A stretch of DNA of 64,000 bases, from assembly GCF_904849725.1 (NCBI RefSeq), contig NC_058522.1, positions 235,141,084 through 235,205,083 on the forward strand, given 5' to 3'. The notes beneath the pieces are model-generated. The model had not been told where the DNA came from. It saw nothing but the letters and a program-made list of their open reading frames with translations, and made no database searches. The position numbers and the translations under genes are program-made. Each line of letters begins with the position of its first letter. The first letter of the stretch is position 1. Below are positions 46,993 to 57,666 of this stretch, one piece after another. This DNA comes from Hordeum vulgare subsp. vulgare. Taxonomy: Eukaryota > Streptophyta > Magnoliopsida > Poales > Poaceae.

Positions 46993-47535
46993 GGTATCTC
47001 TGGTTAGTTCTATTTTAACCTTTTGGACTCGAATGTTCGGGGTTTACATTATTCCAATCCATGGAATTAGAGTAAGATTCGATCGGTTCATGTAGTTTAA
47101 GTACTAATAGTTTGTTAGGTAAATTCGAAGTGACGTGGATAAGTGAGATATGTACAAACGATTACGCTAATAATTATCCTAACTTATAGTGATTTAATGG
47201 TTGATTTATACAAATGATCATTTTGCTAATAATCTTACTAGGCTTACTGATTGCACTAATAATTTCTAGCCATATTTTAGAATTGATTTTAATGGCCTAC
47301 AAACATGATTATACATGTACCGCCTTTGTGAATAAATATTGTATAAGAACATTTAGATCACTACTTTAGTGATGTGGGGAGTAGTACTTACTTGAAAGTT
47401 CCTAGTTTGTCTGACAAAAATTTTCTCATGCATTTATAGTCATTAGTTAATAATTTTATTGCACTAAGTTGTTTGTGATATCATTTTATGCATTTCATTC
47501 ATCAATGTCATGATTTTTTTTATTATATGTATAGA
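46993..47535 (+). other. AT-rich spacer, possible intron
   Basis: No ORF. It ends tttattatatgtatag, a good acceptor-like end just before the zf-XS-like exon. Confidence 0.4.
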
Positions 47536-47812
47536 TGTTGAGAATTATAAATATGACCAGAGGAGGTACAAGGAACAAAAGCTCAAGGAGCTCTATGTAG
47601 GAAAGCATAATCCTGGTATCAGGACCGGGAATGGAGGCCTGGGATGCCCGTTCTGCGCCCAAAAACTTAACTCCACGTTTGCAATTGTTCTGGTGCATGC
47701 TAAAGGACAAGGTGTTGGCTCCTTGAGGCAGAAGTATTCTCGCAGCATGGCACACGCCACGTACACGGAGTACCTCGAGAAAGTTTACGTTGTTGGTGGG
47801 TACGATCAGGTT
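47536..47812 (+). pseudogene. zf-XS-like zinc-finger exon (SGS3/FDM family fragment)
   Basis: After the acceptor-like tatag the frame encodes YDQRRYKEQKLKELYVGKHN, then GCPFCAQKLNSTFAIVLVHA, KGQGVGSLRQKYSRSMAHAT and YTEYLEKVY. The C-P-F-C pair, the later HA-x-G-x-GVGS and the S-x-x-AHA-x-x-x-YL end fit the zf-XS domain, which precedes XS in SGS3 and in FDM/IDN2 proteins of RNA-directed DNA methylation and siRNA pathways. In typical members the spacing and the RCPFC, LLQHA and K-A-x-HLAL-x-YL blocks match well. No XS or XH domain follows; a (TA)n tract and copia LTR do. So it is a gene fragment, or a captured exon. Confidence 0.55.
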
Positions 47813-47817
47813 TGAGT

Positions 47818-47893
47818 TATATATATAAATATATATATATATGTATATATATGTATATATATATATATATGTATATATATAAATATATATATG
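47818..47893. repeat. (TA)n-rich microsatellite
   Basis: Imperfect TA repeat with regular atg and aaat interruptions, directly after the zf-XS-like exon. Confidence 0.9.
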
Positions 47894-48240
47894 CCCATCA
47901 CTACCCTAGCTATCTACTTTGTGCATTTTATATCTATGCTTGTGTATGTTTATTATGTGGTGATCTACATGTCGGTGAGACTTTGTTTTATGAACTAGTA
48001 TGTAGAGCAATGTAATTGCAGTCTTGAGTTGTAATTAGTTTGGTTGATGGAATATTTATGCTTATTTTAGACTTCCCACACAACATACTACTAGCAACTG
48101 TTTGCCCACAACACGAACAACCACGTGTGAGTGCTGGCCAAAAAAATTAGACTATGCATGTTATGGTAAAAAATGATAGACCTAACTTGAAACTCGTTGA
48201 ACACGGTAAAAAAATGCAGGCAGCTATAGGATCCAAAGTA
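47894..48240. other. AT-rich spacer between zf-XS-like exon and copia LTR
   Basis: I see no gene, RNA or clear repeat here. Confidence 0.4.
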
Positions 48241-48865
48241 TGTCTAGAGGGGGGTGATTAGACTGCTTGGCCAAATAAAAATTCTACCTTTTCTCAGTTT
48301 TAGTTGTTGGCAGATTTTAGCAATTATATCATGCCAAGCACACCCTACACATGCACATCTAAGAGTATAGCAGCGGAAAGTAAAGACAAGCACATGTAGT
48401 AGAGGGTAGGGATAGAAAGATCAAACGCAAAGTTGACATGGAGATTTTTGCGTGGTTCCGATAGGTGGTGCTATCATACGTCCACGTTGATGGAGACTTC
48501 AACCCATGGAGGGTAACGACTGCGAGAGTCCACGGAGGGCTCCACCAACAAAGGGTCCACAGAGAAGCAACCTTGTCTATTCCATCACATCCTACGTCCA
48601 CAGAGGACAAGTGTTACTCGGGGTAGATCTTCATGAAGTAGGCGATCTCCTTGCCCTTACAAACTTCTTAGTTCAACTCCACAACACAAAGTAGGATGAT
48701 CCCGAATGACACCAAACCAATCTAGGAGGCACCACCATCCAAAAGGTTATAGATGCGGTAGTATGATGAACTCCTTTCTCTTGTGCTTCAAAAGATAGTC
48801 TCCTCAACACTCTGTCACTCTCTTACATATTTGTCTTGGGTAGGAGAGATTGATTTTGTGGAAGC

Positions 48866-51800
48866 TGTGGGGACCCCGACTTACTAGTCGAGAATCGCCG
48901 TGCTCAGTGATCCCAGAGATCAATGCTCACCGAACACCGATACCGAATAAAAGAGTCTTACATCCATACATACCATTTGATACAACAAATGACCACTTCG
49001 GTCGATTCTTACATATATAGGGCCTTAAAGGCCTACACTTGAAACTGAATCAATAGCAGAATTATTGGTTGAAAGCGTGAACCCATGCCATCAGACTTAT
49101 CCTAAACGCATTCTGACTGGGAAGCGTCCTAGCTCGCAAAAACGTCACCGAGTTAATCTTCACCATATCATGTTCTTTCATACCTGGTCAATGAAATAAC
49201 CAGCGGCAAGCCAATGAGTACTTCGAATGTACTCGCAAACAGCCCATGATATGAACATTGAAAGTGAAGGGTAACAATATCATGCATCATTAGTGTAACT
49301 CATCTGGGTGGAATGATCATGAATATGCATCAAGTTAAAGAATTACTCTTGAAGAACAGGTTAGAGATACCAATATATTTGTTGAGGGCTGAACCATCCA
49401 GGTTCACCCTATATACCAAGTCACCCAACTTGGTCATATCCTCAATATATCAGTTGAGGGCTAAACCATCTGGGTTCAACCTTTATGCCAAGTCTCCGAA
49501 CTTGGTCATATTATTACTTTCACAACAACACCTTATTCCAACACCACACACACTCACTCACACACACTTGCTTTATGCGGAAATATGAGGACGTAGTTTA
49601 AGCAGGATTACCCAACTGTCCTTGACCATGGACACGGCTATTCGAATAGTTTGACACTCTGCAGAGGTTGCGCCCTGTACCCCCGAGAACCGGGAAACTT
49701 CCGTGTCATACTCATCTTTCCCCTGACGATACTAGACAAAGAGGTTCACTCGATTGGTACCCAGCCCACATGTTGTACGTCTTACGAGCACTGACTCTGG
49801 ACAGTATCAACCATGCGGGGACCAACGGTGTGCCTGGAACTCATAAAAATGGCATAGTCGCCCTTCCTGGCACGACCCCATCACGAGAGTGACGACAATC
49901 ACTCCCGCCACTAGTAATGTGGTTCTTTGCTAGTAACGACCAGAGTAATCAACAAAACCCCGTCCCATAAAGGGGTAACGTGGTCGCACAGGTGAGGTTG
50001 GGACGGTCGACACATCATAAATCTAATCCCATTTCTGAAACCATACTCACACAAAACACCGGTGCACCACTTCACCAAAAGTGGCCACCCATCTCATCAT
50101 CACCCTCGGGCATTAGTGGCACCCGACGGGGTTTTCATAAACCTTTGATTTAACTCATCATCATGTGCATGCAATAGCTCTCTAACTCTACTAGGCAACA
50201 TGATAGTAGCATGATCCTCTTAGATGGTAGGATCAAGCTAATCATGCTTGTGCTCCGAGGAGCCATATGTGTAACATCACCATCATGTAAGTGCTTCGAA
50301 GAAGCCTTCGGTACCATCACACCAATGATGAACCGGCACTATGATCACATGCAACGGAAAAGTACTTGCTATTCTAGCATGCATCAATTCATATGCTCAA
50401 GTCATGGTCAAAGGGCTGCTTTCCTTGCTCACGTAAGTCCTCGGGGTCTTCGAGGCCTTCCGCTCCAACTCTGAGTTCTTCGTTTACAGTCAAGTATCGT
50501 CGGAAACAACCATAGTAAGCCACATAGCAAGCAGAATAAAAGTGTTCTATAAATAGATGTTTTATTTTTCTTGGACCTCTCTGGTCATAAGAAAAATACC
50601 TGAAGCTTTGCCAAGGGGTTTGGATCATCAGGGGTGTCTAGATGGAAGGAAAGGAGAGATAGGTGACCATTGAAGAAGTCAACAGAAATCATTTTGTTAA
50701 AAATGAGTGGAGGCACCCATTTAACAGAGAATAATTTTAGAAATATTTAGAAAGTGGTTTCACTGGATTTGGACATGGTATGGATATACTAGGAATTTCT
50801 AATGTGGAATAAATAGCAATAGGAAGCTATTTATTATAAGCAACAGAATGAAGCTTGAAAAAATGTTGACCAAGGCTCTAAAATTAGGACATGATATAAG
50901 AAGGCTTTGGAAATTTGAATCACTCCAACTGGAGTTGATTTGAATCCTCTAGGATTTTTGCAAGATGGAGTTTTCCATAACCAGATTGGAATTTGAAGAA
51001 CAACACAACAGAAAATATCCTTGGAAAAATGTGCAAAGCACAGATCTTGATAGGCCTTGATTTTTGGGACCTGCAGAAATTTGAATCAACATTTTTAGAG
51101 TTAGAATGAATTTATGGGAGATTTTTGAAGTTTGAAGATAAATGAAAAAAGGAAAATGGGCCTCCAGACTTGGCTATCCTGCACACTAGCCGTTAGATAG
51201 GCCTTCGGGCCAGCCCACTGGCTTGGCTTGGCTAGCCGAGCCACGCAGGAGGCGCCTTGCGCGAAATACGCCTTCTGCGCAAGGAGGCGGCCTTCCACCA
51301 AGGCGCGGCCACTTAAGTGGCGCGGCCCACCTGGCGGCCTCCTTCCCCGGCTGACGCGTGGGCCCGCTGGCCTCTTCTTCAACGTCCCGCCACTAATGGC
51401 AGGAGACGAGCAGGGGCGCCGGCGCCGGTTGAGCAAGCACCCGGTGCCGCGCCCGGCGAGGCCCGGCCACCAGGAGCCCGAGGGGGAGGCGGCGGCCTAG
51501 GGGGGAAGGCCCCACGCGCCTAGGGAGGATCTGGTCGCGGCCGGCCTCTGCCATGGCGGATGCGGCCTGCAGCGACGGGGGCACGGTGCCGTGGTCATCA
51601 GGGAAGAAGGGGAGCGGCGGGAAAGGAGCTTGGGCGGAGGCAGGGCGCCCTGGCGAGGCTCTAGGAGGAGAAAGGGGGTCGGGAAGGCTCTCGGCATGCC
51701 AGCCCATGCGGAGGCCGAAGCTCTACCCGCGGCCATGGGGGAGAGGAGAGAGCCCGAGAGGAGAGGGGGCTCGAGGGGGTTTCAGGGAGAGAGGGAGAAG

Positions 51801-53910
51801 GACTTAAGAGACTCACGGAGCTCGGAGGGGACATATGGAGAGGAGGAAACGATGGGAGAGTTGAAGAGAGCTTCGGGAGCTCCTGGAGCACTTGTGGGCA
51901 TGGGTGCCACGCGTGCCAGGAGATGTTTGGAAGATAGCTAATGAAGGGGAGTGCTTGGAATGGTCAACACGATGCTCTGAGACACGCTGGGACAACCGGA
52001 TTCGCCAAGAAAAGCTCGGGAGGAGAGAAACTAGGTGCAGAGCACCCGGTTTACAGGTCAGGGTGGTGGTCACCACGGCCACCTGTGCCCAGAGGACTCA
52101 ATTGACCAGTCAAAGCTGTCTGGGAGGTGGGGCATGCTATCTGGAAAGGGACTATGGAGTTTGGTGACTAGTGGAGTTGGTTTGAACTAGTTTTGAGTGC
52201 TGCCAAGTTTCTAACAGCAAACTTAGAGCTGACAAAAATAGGTCTTGGGAGGGGAGCCTTGGGGAGAAATTATGTCTGCAGTGTTACCTACGCAAGAACT
52301 ACAACACTGCCAAGTTTGAGGTCATGAAATGAAGGGTATCTTGTACTTGCTGTACAAAGCTATATCTCAGCTAGAAATGAACTTGTAGAGGTGTTGCTCA
52401 TTTTCTCCACATGACCATGCCATCTCTTGGTTTGAAATTAAGCTTTGGGATACTAGAGATGCTCTGGAAAGGATTGGGAGTGATAGCTTAAGAAGAAGTA
52501 TGAGAAGAAAGGTAAAACAGTGCTTACAACGGTGAAAATGAGAGAAACTTACAAAGGAACCTTCTCCAATAATTGACCAGTGGCCATGGGGAAGTTACTT
52601 GAGGTAAAATATGACTGTGTGAGACTGTGGTAGAAAGTTGAGCTCAAGGGTAAAAGTGGAAGGGGCAAAAGAAGCCAAATTAGTGAGTGCACACAAGGTG
52701 TTTGATCTGTGGTTGGCTACCAGATGAATTCCAATGGCCATGAAACTTAACATGGTAAAATAATAGATGAAAATAGGCTTGCACACCAAATTTGGGATTT
52801 GCTGGAGAAGTTTTCCAATGTAGACTTGAAAAATCCTAGAAATGGGCAGAAATGGGTTTCTGCTTAGAACCCTATTCAAATAAATTCCCACAAATCCAAT
52901 TTTGGTGTAGGGGCATTATTTGAGCATTGAGGCATGCACAAAAAGTTCGAGGATAATTGGAGAAACTTTATAATGTAAAGGTTACCAAAGTCAGAAATCA
53001 ACAGAGAGGGTTTTGAGGGTCTTAGGACAAGTTCCTCTATTCTCCTTGGTGTACCACTTGGTGTGGATGCCTTATTTGAGTATTAGAACATGCCCACCAA
53101 ATGTGAGCACAATTGGAGACACTTCACAATGTAGAGTTGCTCAAATTTGATTCTCGATAGACATGGTTTTAGAGTGATTAGGGGAGCCAAATTAACTTGG
53201 ATTGAAATGAAACTTGGCAAGATCATCAAGAATATCATAGATGACATGCTAGAATTTTACTCAAATTTATTGAGAATATTTCTAATAGAAATATTTCAAA
53301 AGCTTGGAATAGGCAGGAATGGTTTTGGAGGGGTTTGCCCAATATTTTGAACATGAGCATGTGTTAAAACACATAAATATGGAATAAATATATCCACTGA
53401 GTTTCCCTAAATTTTCTTAGATATTTTGAAAGCAATAAAAATAACTTTCCTTCATAAGAGACCATTTCTGGCCTCACAGAAAGGCTTTTAAATAAAATAA
53501 TAAAATAACTTTTAAAATAATAATATGGTGGTTTTTGGAAGACCTTTTGATAATAGGTTTTAAATAAAATAATTGGTGCAAAAGAATTCCCCAATTTGAG
53601 GACTTGTAGTACAAACCTCATCTCAGGGTTTTGAAGTTTTAATTCAAGGAAATGCTTTTTGGTGAAAAAATAATATTTGGTGAAAATAGATATTTATCCT
53701 AAACACATGGCATGATCGTTAGGCAGGAGATCATGGAATGAGAAGGTGATTAGGAGGATGGCAAAAATTAATGGGGAGCAAACACATGTATTCAAGAAAA
53801 CAGCAAACATTAGTCACTCCAATCATCACAAGCATTCACAACAAAAAAATATTGGTCCTAAATTTTGAAATAAGTTAATTAATAAGGAAGGCCAAAAATG
53901 GGGTGTTACA
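48866..53910 (-). repeat. 3' LTR of E3
   Basis: 5.05 kb, minus-strand TGTAACACCCC...GGGTCCCCACA. It has about 670 bases (51575-52246) missing from the other LTR and lacks about 57 bases present there near 58508-58565. A GC-rich block is at about 51230-51800. Confidence 0.93.
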
Positions 53911-53928
53911 GACCTTACCCCCTTAAGA
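53911..53928 (-). other. polypurine tract of E3
   Basis: Minus-strand text cttaagggggtaaggtc directly precedes the 3' LTR. Confidence 0.75.
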
Positions 53929-53948
53929 AAATCTCGTCCCCGAGATTT
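53929..53948 (-). other. hairpin before the polypurine tract of E3
   Basis: AAATCTCG-TCCC-CGAGATTT (plus-strand reading), a perfect 8-bp stem, 18 bases from the LTR. The outer pair is A-T where E2 has G-C. Confidence 0.7.
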
Positions 53949-53959
53949 CTAGGCTAGGG

Positions 53960-54260
53960 GTTGGTGAGATAGAGAATCTTGAGTCGGAGGTAGTCTTCAT
54001 GTCCCCATGTTGTTGTGGTCTTGAGGTGCTTGATGATACATCTTCGAATGTTTCGCACATTCTTGCCTGATCATGGGTGGGTCTGGCAATAAGTTATGCC
54101 TCACCAAGGTCAAGGGCTTGGTGAGCTAAGTCTGTGCAAGGTTCTGGCTTGCAAGTGTATTCCAAAGTTAGAATACGTGGCAAGATGGTGTGTCTGGGAT
54201 CTGGTCCTGGGGTTTCGGATGCCGGTTAGTGACATCAAGATGTCTTGTGTTAGAACGCCC
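53960..54260 (-). pseudogene. remnant of pol C-terminal end (chromodomain tail) in E3
   Basis: At about 53973-54030 the minus strand encodes TTTTWGHEDYLRLKIL, matching QATWEHEDYLRSEFPEL at the end of E2 pol. Further along (54100-54200) the nucleotide text still resembles E2 at 36960-37080 (integrase C-terminus and linker), but without an open frame. This is what is left of pol next to the PPT. Confidence 0.6.
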
Positions 54261-56530
54261 TGCCAAGGTCGTCGCATGGCTTCCTGCTTACAAGGAAGTC
54301 CTTGACTTCCTTTCGGTAGTCAAGCTATGGTCGCAAATGGTCTTCGAAGGCTTCTCGTGAAAGGGTCGGGGTTGGGTCTCATCTACGAGTCTAAGCTCGG
54401 AGGCTCAGGTCGAGAATGGTCCTGCCATCTTGGGGGGTTTGCGAGGGGTTCTGGATAAGCTGGCTACCCCACAGTATAGACAGGCATCCATTCCCAAGGT
54501 CTACGACTCGGCGAGTGGGTGGATCACCTTAGGCAGGTCTTCACCACGACTTACTAGTACTCGCGTCCTCGATTTGTACCAAGGAGAGGTCGTCTGATTC
54601 TTTCGCTTGCCCAAAGACTTCATCACCTTGAATCGTCGAGGCTTCTTGACGTCGTTGATGTAGTCGGTGCGCGGTCGGTGGTTGACTTCTGTTGCTTCAT
54701 CGTCGTTGTCGTGGCTTCCTAGTCACGGCGGTTCTTCGTCTTCACTTGAGTAGGATAGACTTCCATCGTCTTGGGATTGCTTCAAGAAGTCCACCTTCTC
54801 GAGATATCAGTGTACCCTCGAGAGGCATAACAATCGGCGTTCCTGGGGCTCGTCCAAACAGGACTAAGGTGTGTTCTTCCTCTTACGGAGTGAATAAGTA
54901 TGTCAGCAGTGAGGATGACAACATACCTTCCCCAAACATGACATAAGCACAGTGCTCGAGAGTCAGGTGTGGAAAACGGGGACTTTCTATGGGCGGTAGT
55001 GGCCATATTTTAACGACTTAGAGTCGTCTTCTATGGTCCCAGTCCGTCCATCTCGTGGCTCAGCGAAGCTTTAGGGTCTTAAGGAACTTAGGATGTGGGT
55101 GAACAGTTATCATCTTATCTCTAAGCACATTCCTTAGATGCCAATAGTTCGACCGCTAACTTGGGACGACATCACCTCATCTCATCAAATATACCATCCT
55201 ACGGGGTCAAATCCACCCCGCTCATGCTAGTCAACTCCGGGTTGAGGGACTAAACCCATCGCTACAAGCATGGTGTAGCTATGATGCACACGCACTCCTA
55301 TGCAAGAACCTTGGGGAGACATACAGCTACCACGATTGAATCTGAGGCACAACAAATCCAATTGTCCACCTAAGTCATCCAATGGACAGGGTACTACACT
55401 ACTATTTTAAGGAATCACATAGTATACCAATCCAATATCTTGTTTCCTTCCTATGAATCCGATCAAGAAATCCATCAATCCGATCAATCATGACTAGACT
55501 CACCACTCCTACGAATCCAACACTGATGGGGTTTTACATGATCTCTTGGAGTCCTCATAATCCCCGTATTACTGCAAGGATTACGTCATAGCATACCCAC
55601 CAACTTCAATAATCATGGACATCTAATCTCCAAGGCCAAACCACATAGGTTGTAAATCAATTTGGCAACTCCATGTACACGCACTCCATATCCACCGAGA
55701 AACATTGTATCATGATCGAGATTATCGAGATAAATCCAATTTACTCCGAACCATGTGGTCTTGTCATCCTCAATACTCTATTAAGATTACCTATTTAAAA
55801 CCAAGACTCAGATCCAATAAGAAGTCTACTTGATACTCCAAGTTGTTATGGTAAAGGCATCAAATCATGCCAACTACTTGCTAAAGTCGTGTATACCACC
55901 AAAATATTGTTGATCGCGATTATGATTGTCTTACTAAATCCAATCTTACTCCAGATTATGTAGGTTATGCTACTATACTAACTCGTTCCACCAAGTCCAC
56001 CTACCTTTATAAGGGTCTACGATCCACCAAAATAGTCTGGCTATACCCTCAAGACACATATCATCATCACCATGAGAGTCTTTAGTCTATACTCTTATAT
56101 ATCAGAGAACGGTCCTCTTATGGCATCAGGGTTACAATGCAAGCTTAAGATTGAAGGATACTTGTTCAAGGTGATCACTCGTTCCATAAGGAACTCGGTG
56201 CTAAGCGGGGTTTATCGGGGACCTGCACGTGTCCTGGCAAGTCCGTGTACTAGACACGTGACCAGAAATTTTGAGCCGGAAGGCCTGTGGAAGTTAGTCT
56301 GGTCTAGTGTGGTTTTCCAATCTTGAGGGAGAATCACACTCCTACGGGTTGCGTGTGATTAAGCACAACGCAGTTAGTGTCTTCAGTGTCAGTCGTCCTT
56401 CGAAGTGGATCCTTGGCGCATCTTGCCTTGCCGTCTTCAGTTGTCGGGAGGGGTGAGAGAGAAAGAGAGCATAGAGGGGAGTGTCTAAAGGTCTTAGTGC
56501 AATCAAAAAAGCGTTGAGAAGTCAACTCAG
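54261..56530. other. E3 internal region without recognisable coding
   Basis: About 2.3 kb with no long ORF on either strand and no gag, RT or integrase motif. 55100-56060 has an unusual look, with many short ccaat, tccaa and accac-like words. I cannot tell whether it is decayed internal sequence or foreign filler. Confidence 0.5.
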
Positions 56531-57649
56531 ACAAGTGCTAAAATTATTTTGAACATAAAAAATAAGACGAGTGATATAACCGCATGCTTGTTGCCTAAGC
56601 AAAAGTGCGACTTATATCAAGCACAAACAACAAAAACAAACATCACATAACATGGTCCATCTGAACCATTCCACGGACTCGACTTCGCATAGGGAATTCA
56701 TGACTCATCTTATCCTAGGTTCACGGACTCGACAGTCGTGCTTGCTTCGCGTTCCGGAGAGGAGTCCGCCAATTCTTCTAGACCTTCTCAGGGTGTTGTC
56801 ACGCCTCTTGTTGTCGCTTGCTGAAGCAATTCGCTTGAGTTGTAAGGAACTCTGGTTGTCTTCTCGTCTGGGAAGTTGCTGACGAAGGTGGTTCTTCATA
56901 GCTGTCACTAACAGGGTCTTCTGTTGTCTTCATGATATTGTCAGTGTCTTCTTATCTTCCGAGGCTTCGAGAGTCTCACATGGACACCTTCATGCACCGA
57001 TATTTGCATGACCTGATAGAGCTCCGATCTGTCAATCATACTAATTGTGATATCGACACCTATAGCGGGGGATGAAGAGAACCGTTTTCCTGCTCACTAA
57101 TGTGAGCGTACCAAATGGCGAGGTTCTCACCCACTGGTGGTGGTCGACACAATTCCTTATAACTGACAGGGTCGCTCTATTAGTGATGCTGATCAAGATT
57201 TGCATATGTTATGTCCAGATTATCATAGGCGAAAGTGGCATCACTGTGGAACAGTGCCCAGGTTTCACCATCTTCTAAGACTCGATGTCCTTGTTCCTCA
57301 TGGAAGTACTTCTGTTGGTGTCGTATGGTCGCAGAGTTGTCTTCTCTGTCTTTCAGCACAGGTGTTTGCCTGGAAAGGTAACTTCATTCCGGGCTGCTCA
57401 CGAGGATTTCACTTTATCCCGTTGTCAGAAGGCATAAGGTACTAGCGACCATTTGCAAGTTTTGAAAAAGTAGACGAGGAGGGTGAGGAAAATAAGAGTG
57501 GAAGGCTAGAGCATGGCCTTCATTTTTCTTTGAATATTTCAGGAGAGTCGAGAAAATATATAGGTTTTGTAAGCATTTTTGAAGGATCTGGAAAGCAGTT
57601 TTATCCTAACTAACGTCCGTGCTAACTAAGGGCTTCCTACAGTCAGGAT
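56531..57649 (-). other. E3 leader region, diverged from E2; possible dead accessory ORF
   Basis: Text near 56575-56635 and 57600-57650 aligns with E2 at 41450-41515 and 42405-42455. In between, at the place of the accessory ORF, the minus strand from an ATG near 57451 keeps open pieces with many stops and an acidic, Glu/Ser-rich end, so a decayed copy of that ORF is possible but not proven. Confidence 0.4.
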
Positions 57650-57662
57650 GGCTCTGATACCA
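57650..57662 (-). other. primer-binding site of E3 (initiator tRNA-Met)
   Basis: Minus-strand tggtatcagagcc, a perfect match to the standard PBS, 4 bases after the 5' LTR end. Confidence 0.9.
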
Positions 57663-57666
57663 GCTC

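Noticed and set aside
27878..48865. A single giant DNA transposon with 0.8-1 kb terminal inverted repeats
   Set aside because: The inverted copies are copia LTRs: the right copy has a PPT and copia-type internal end next to it, so they are not transposon termini.
51101..52167. ORFs of 68-116 codons
   Set aside because: GC-rich block of the E3 LTR; part is missing from the other LTR without a sign of gene loss.
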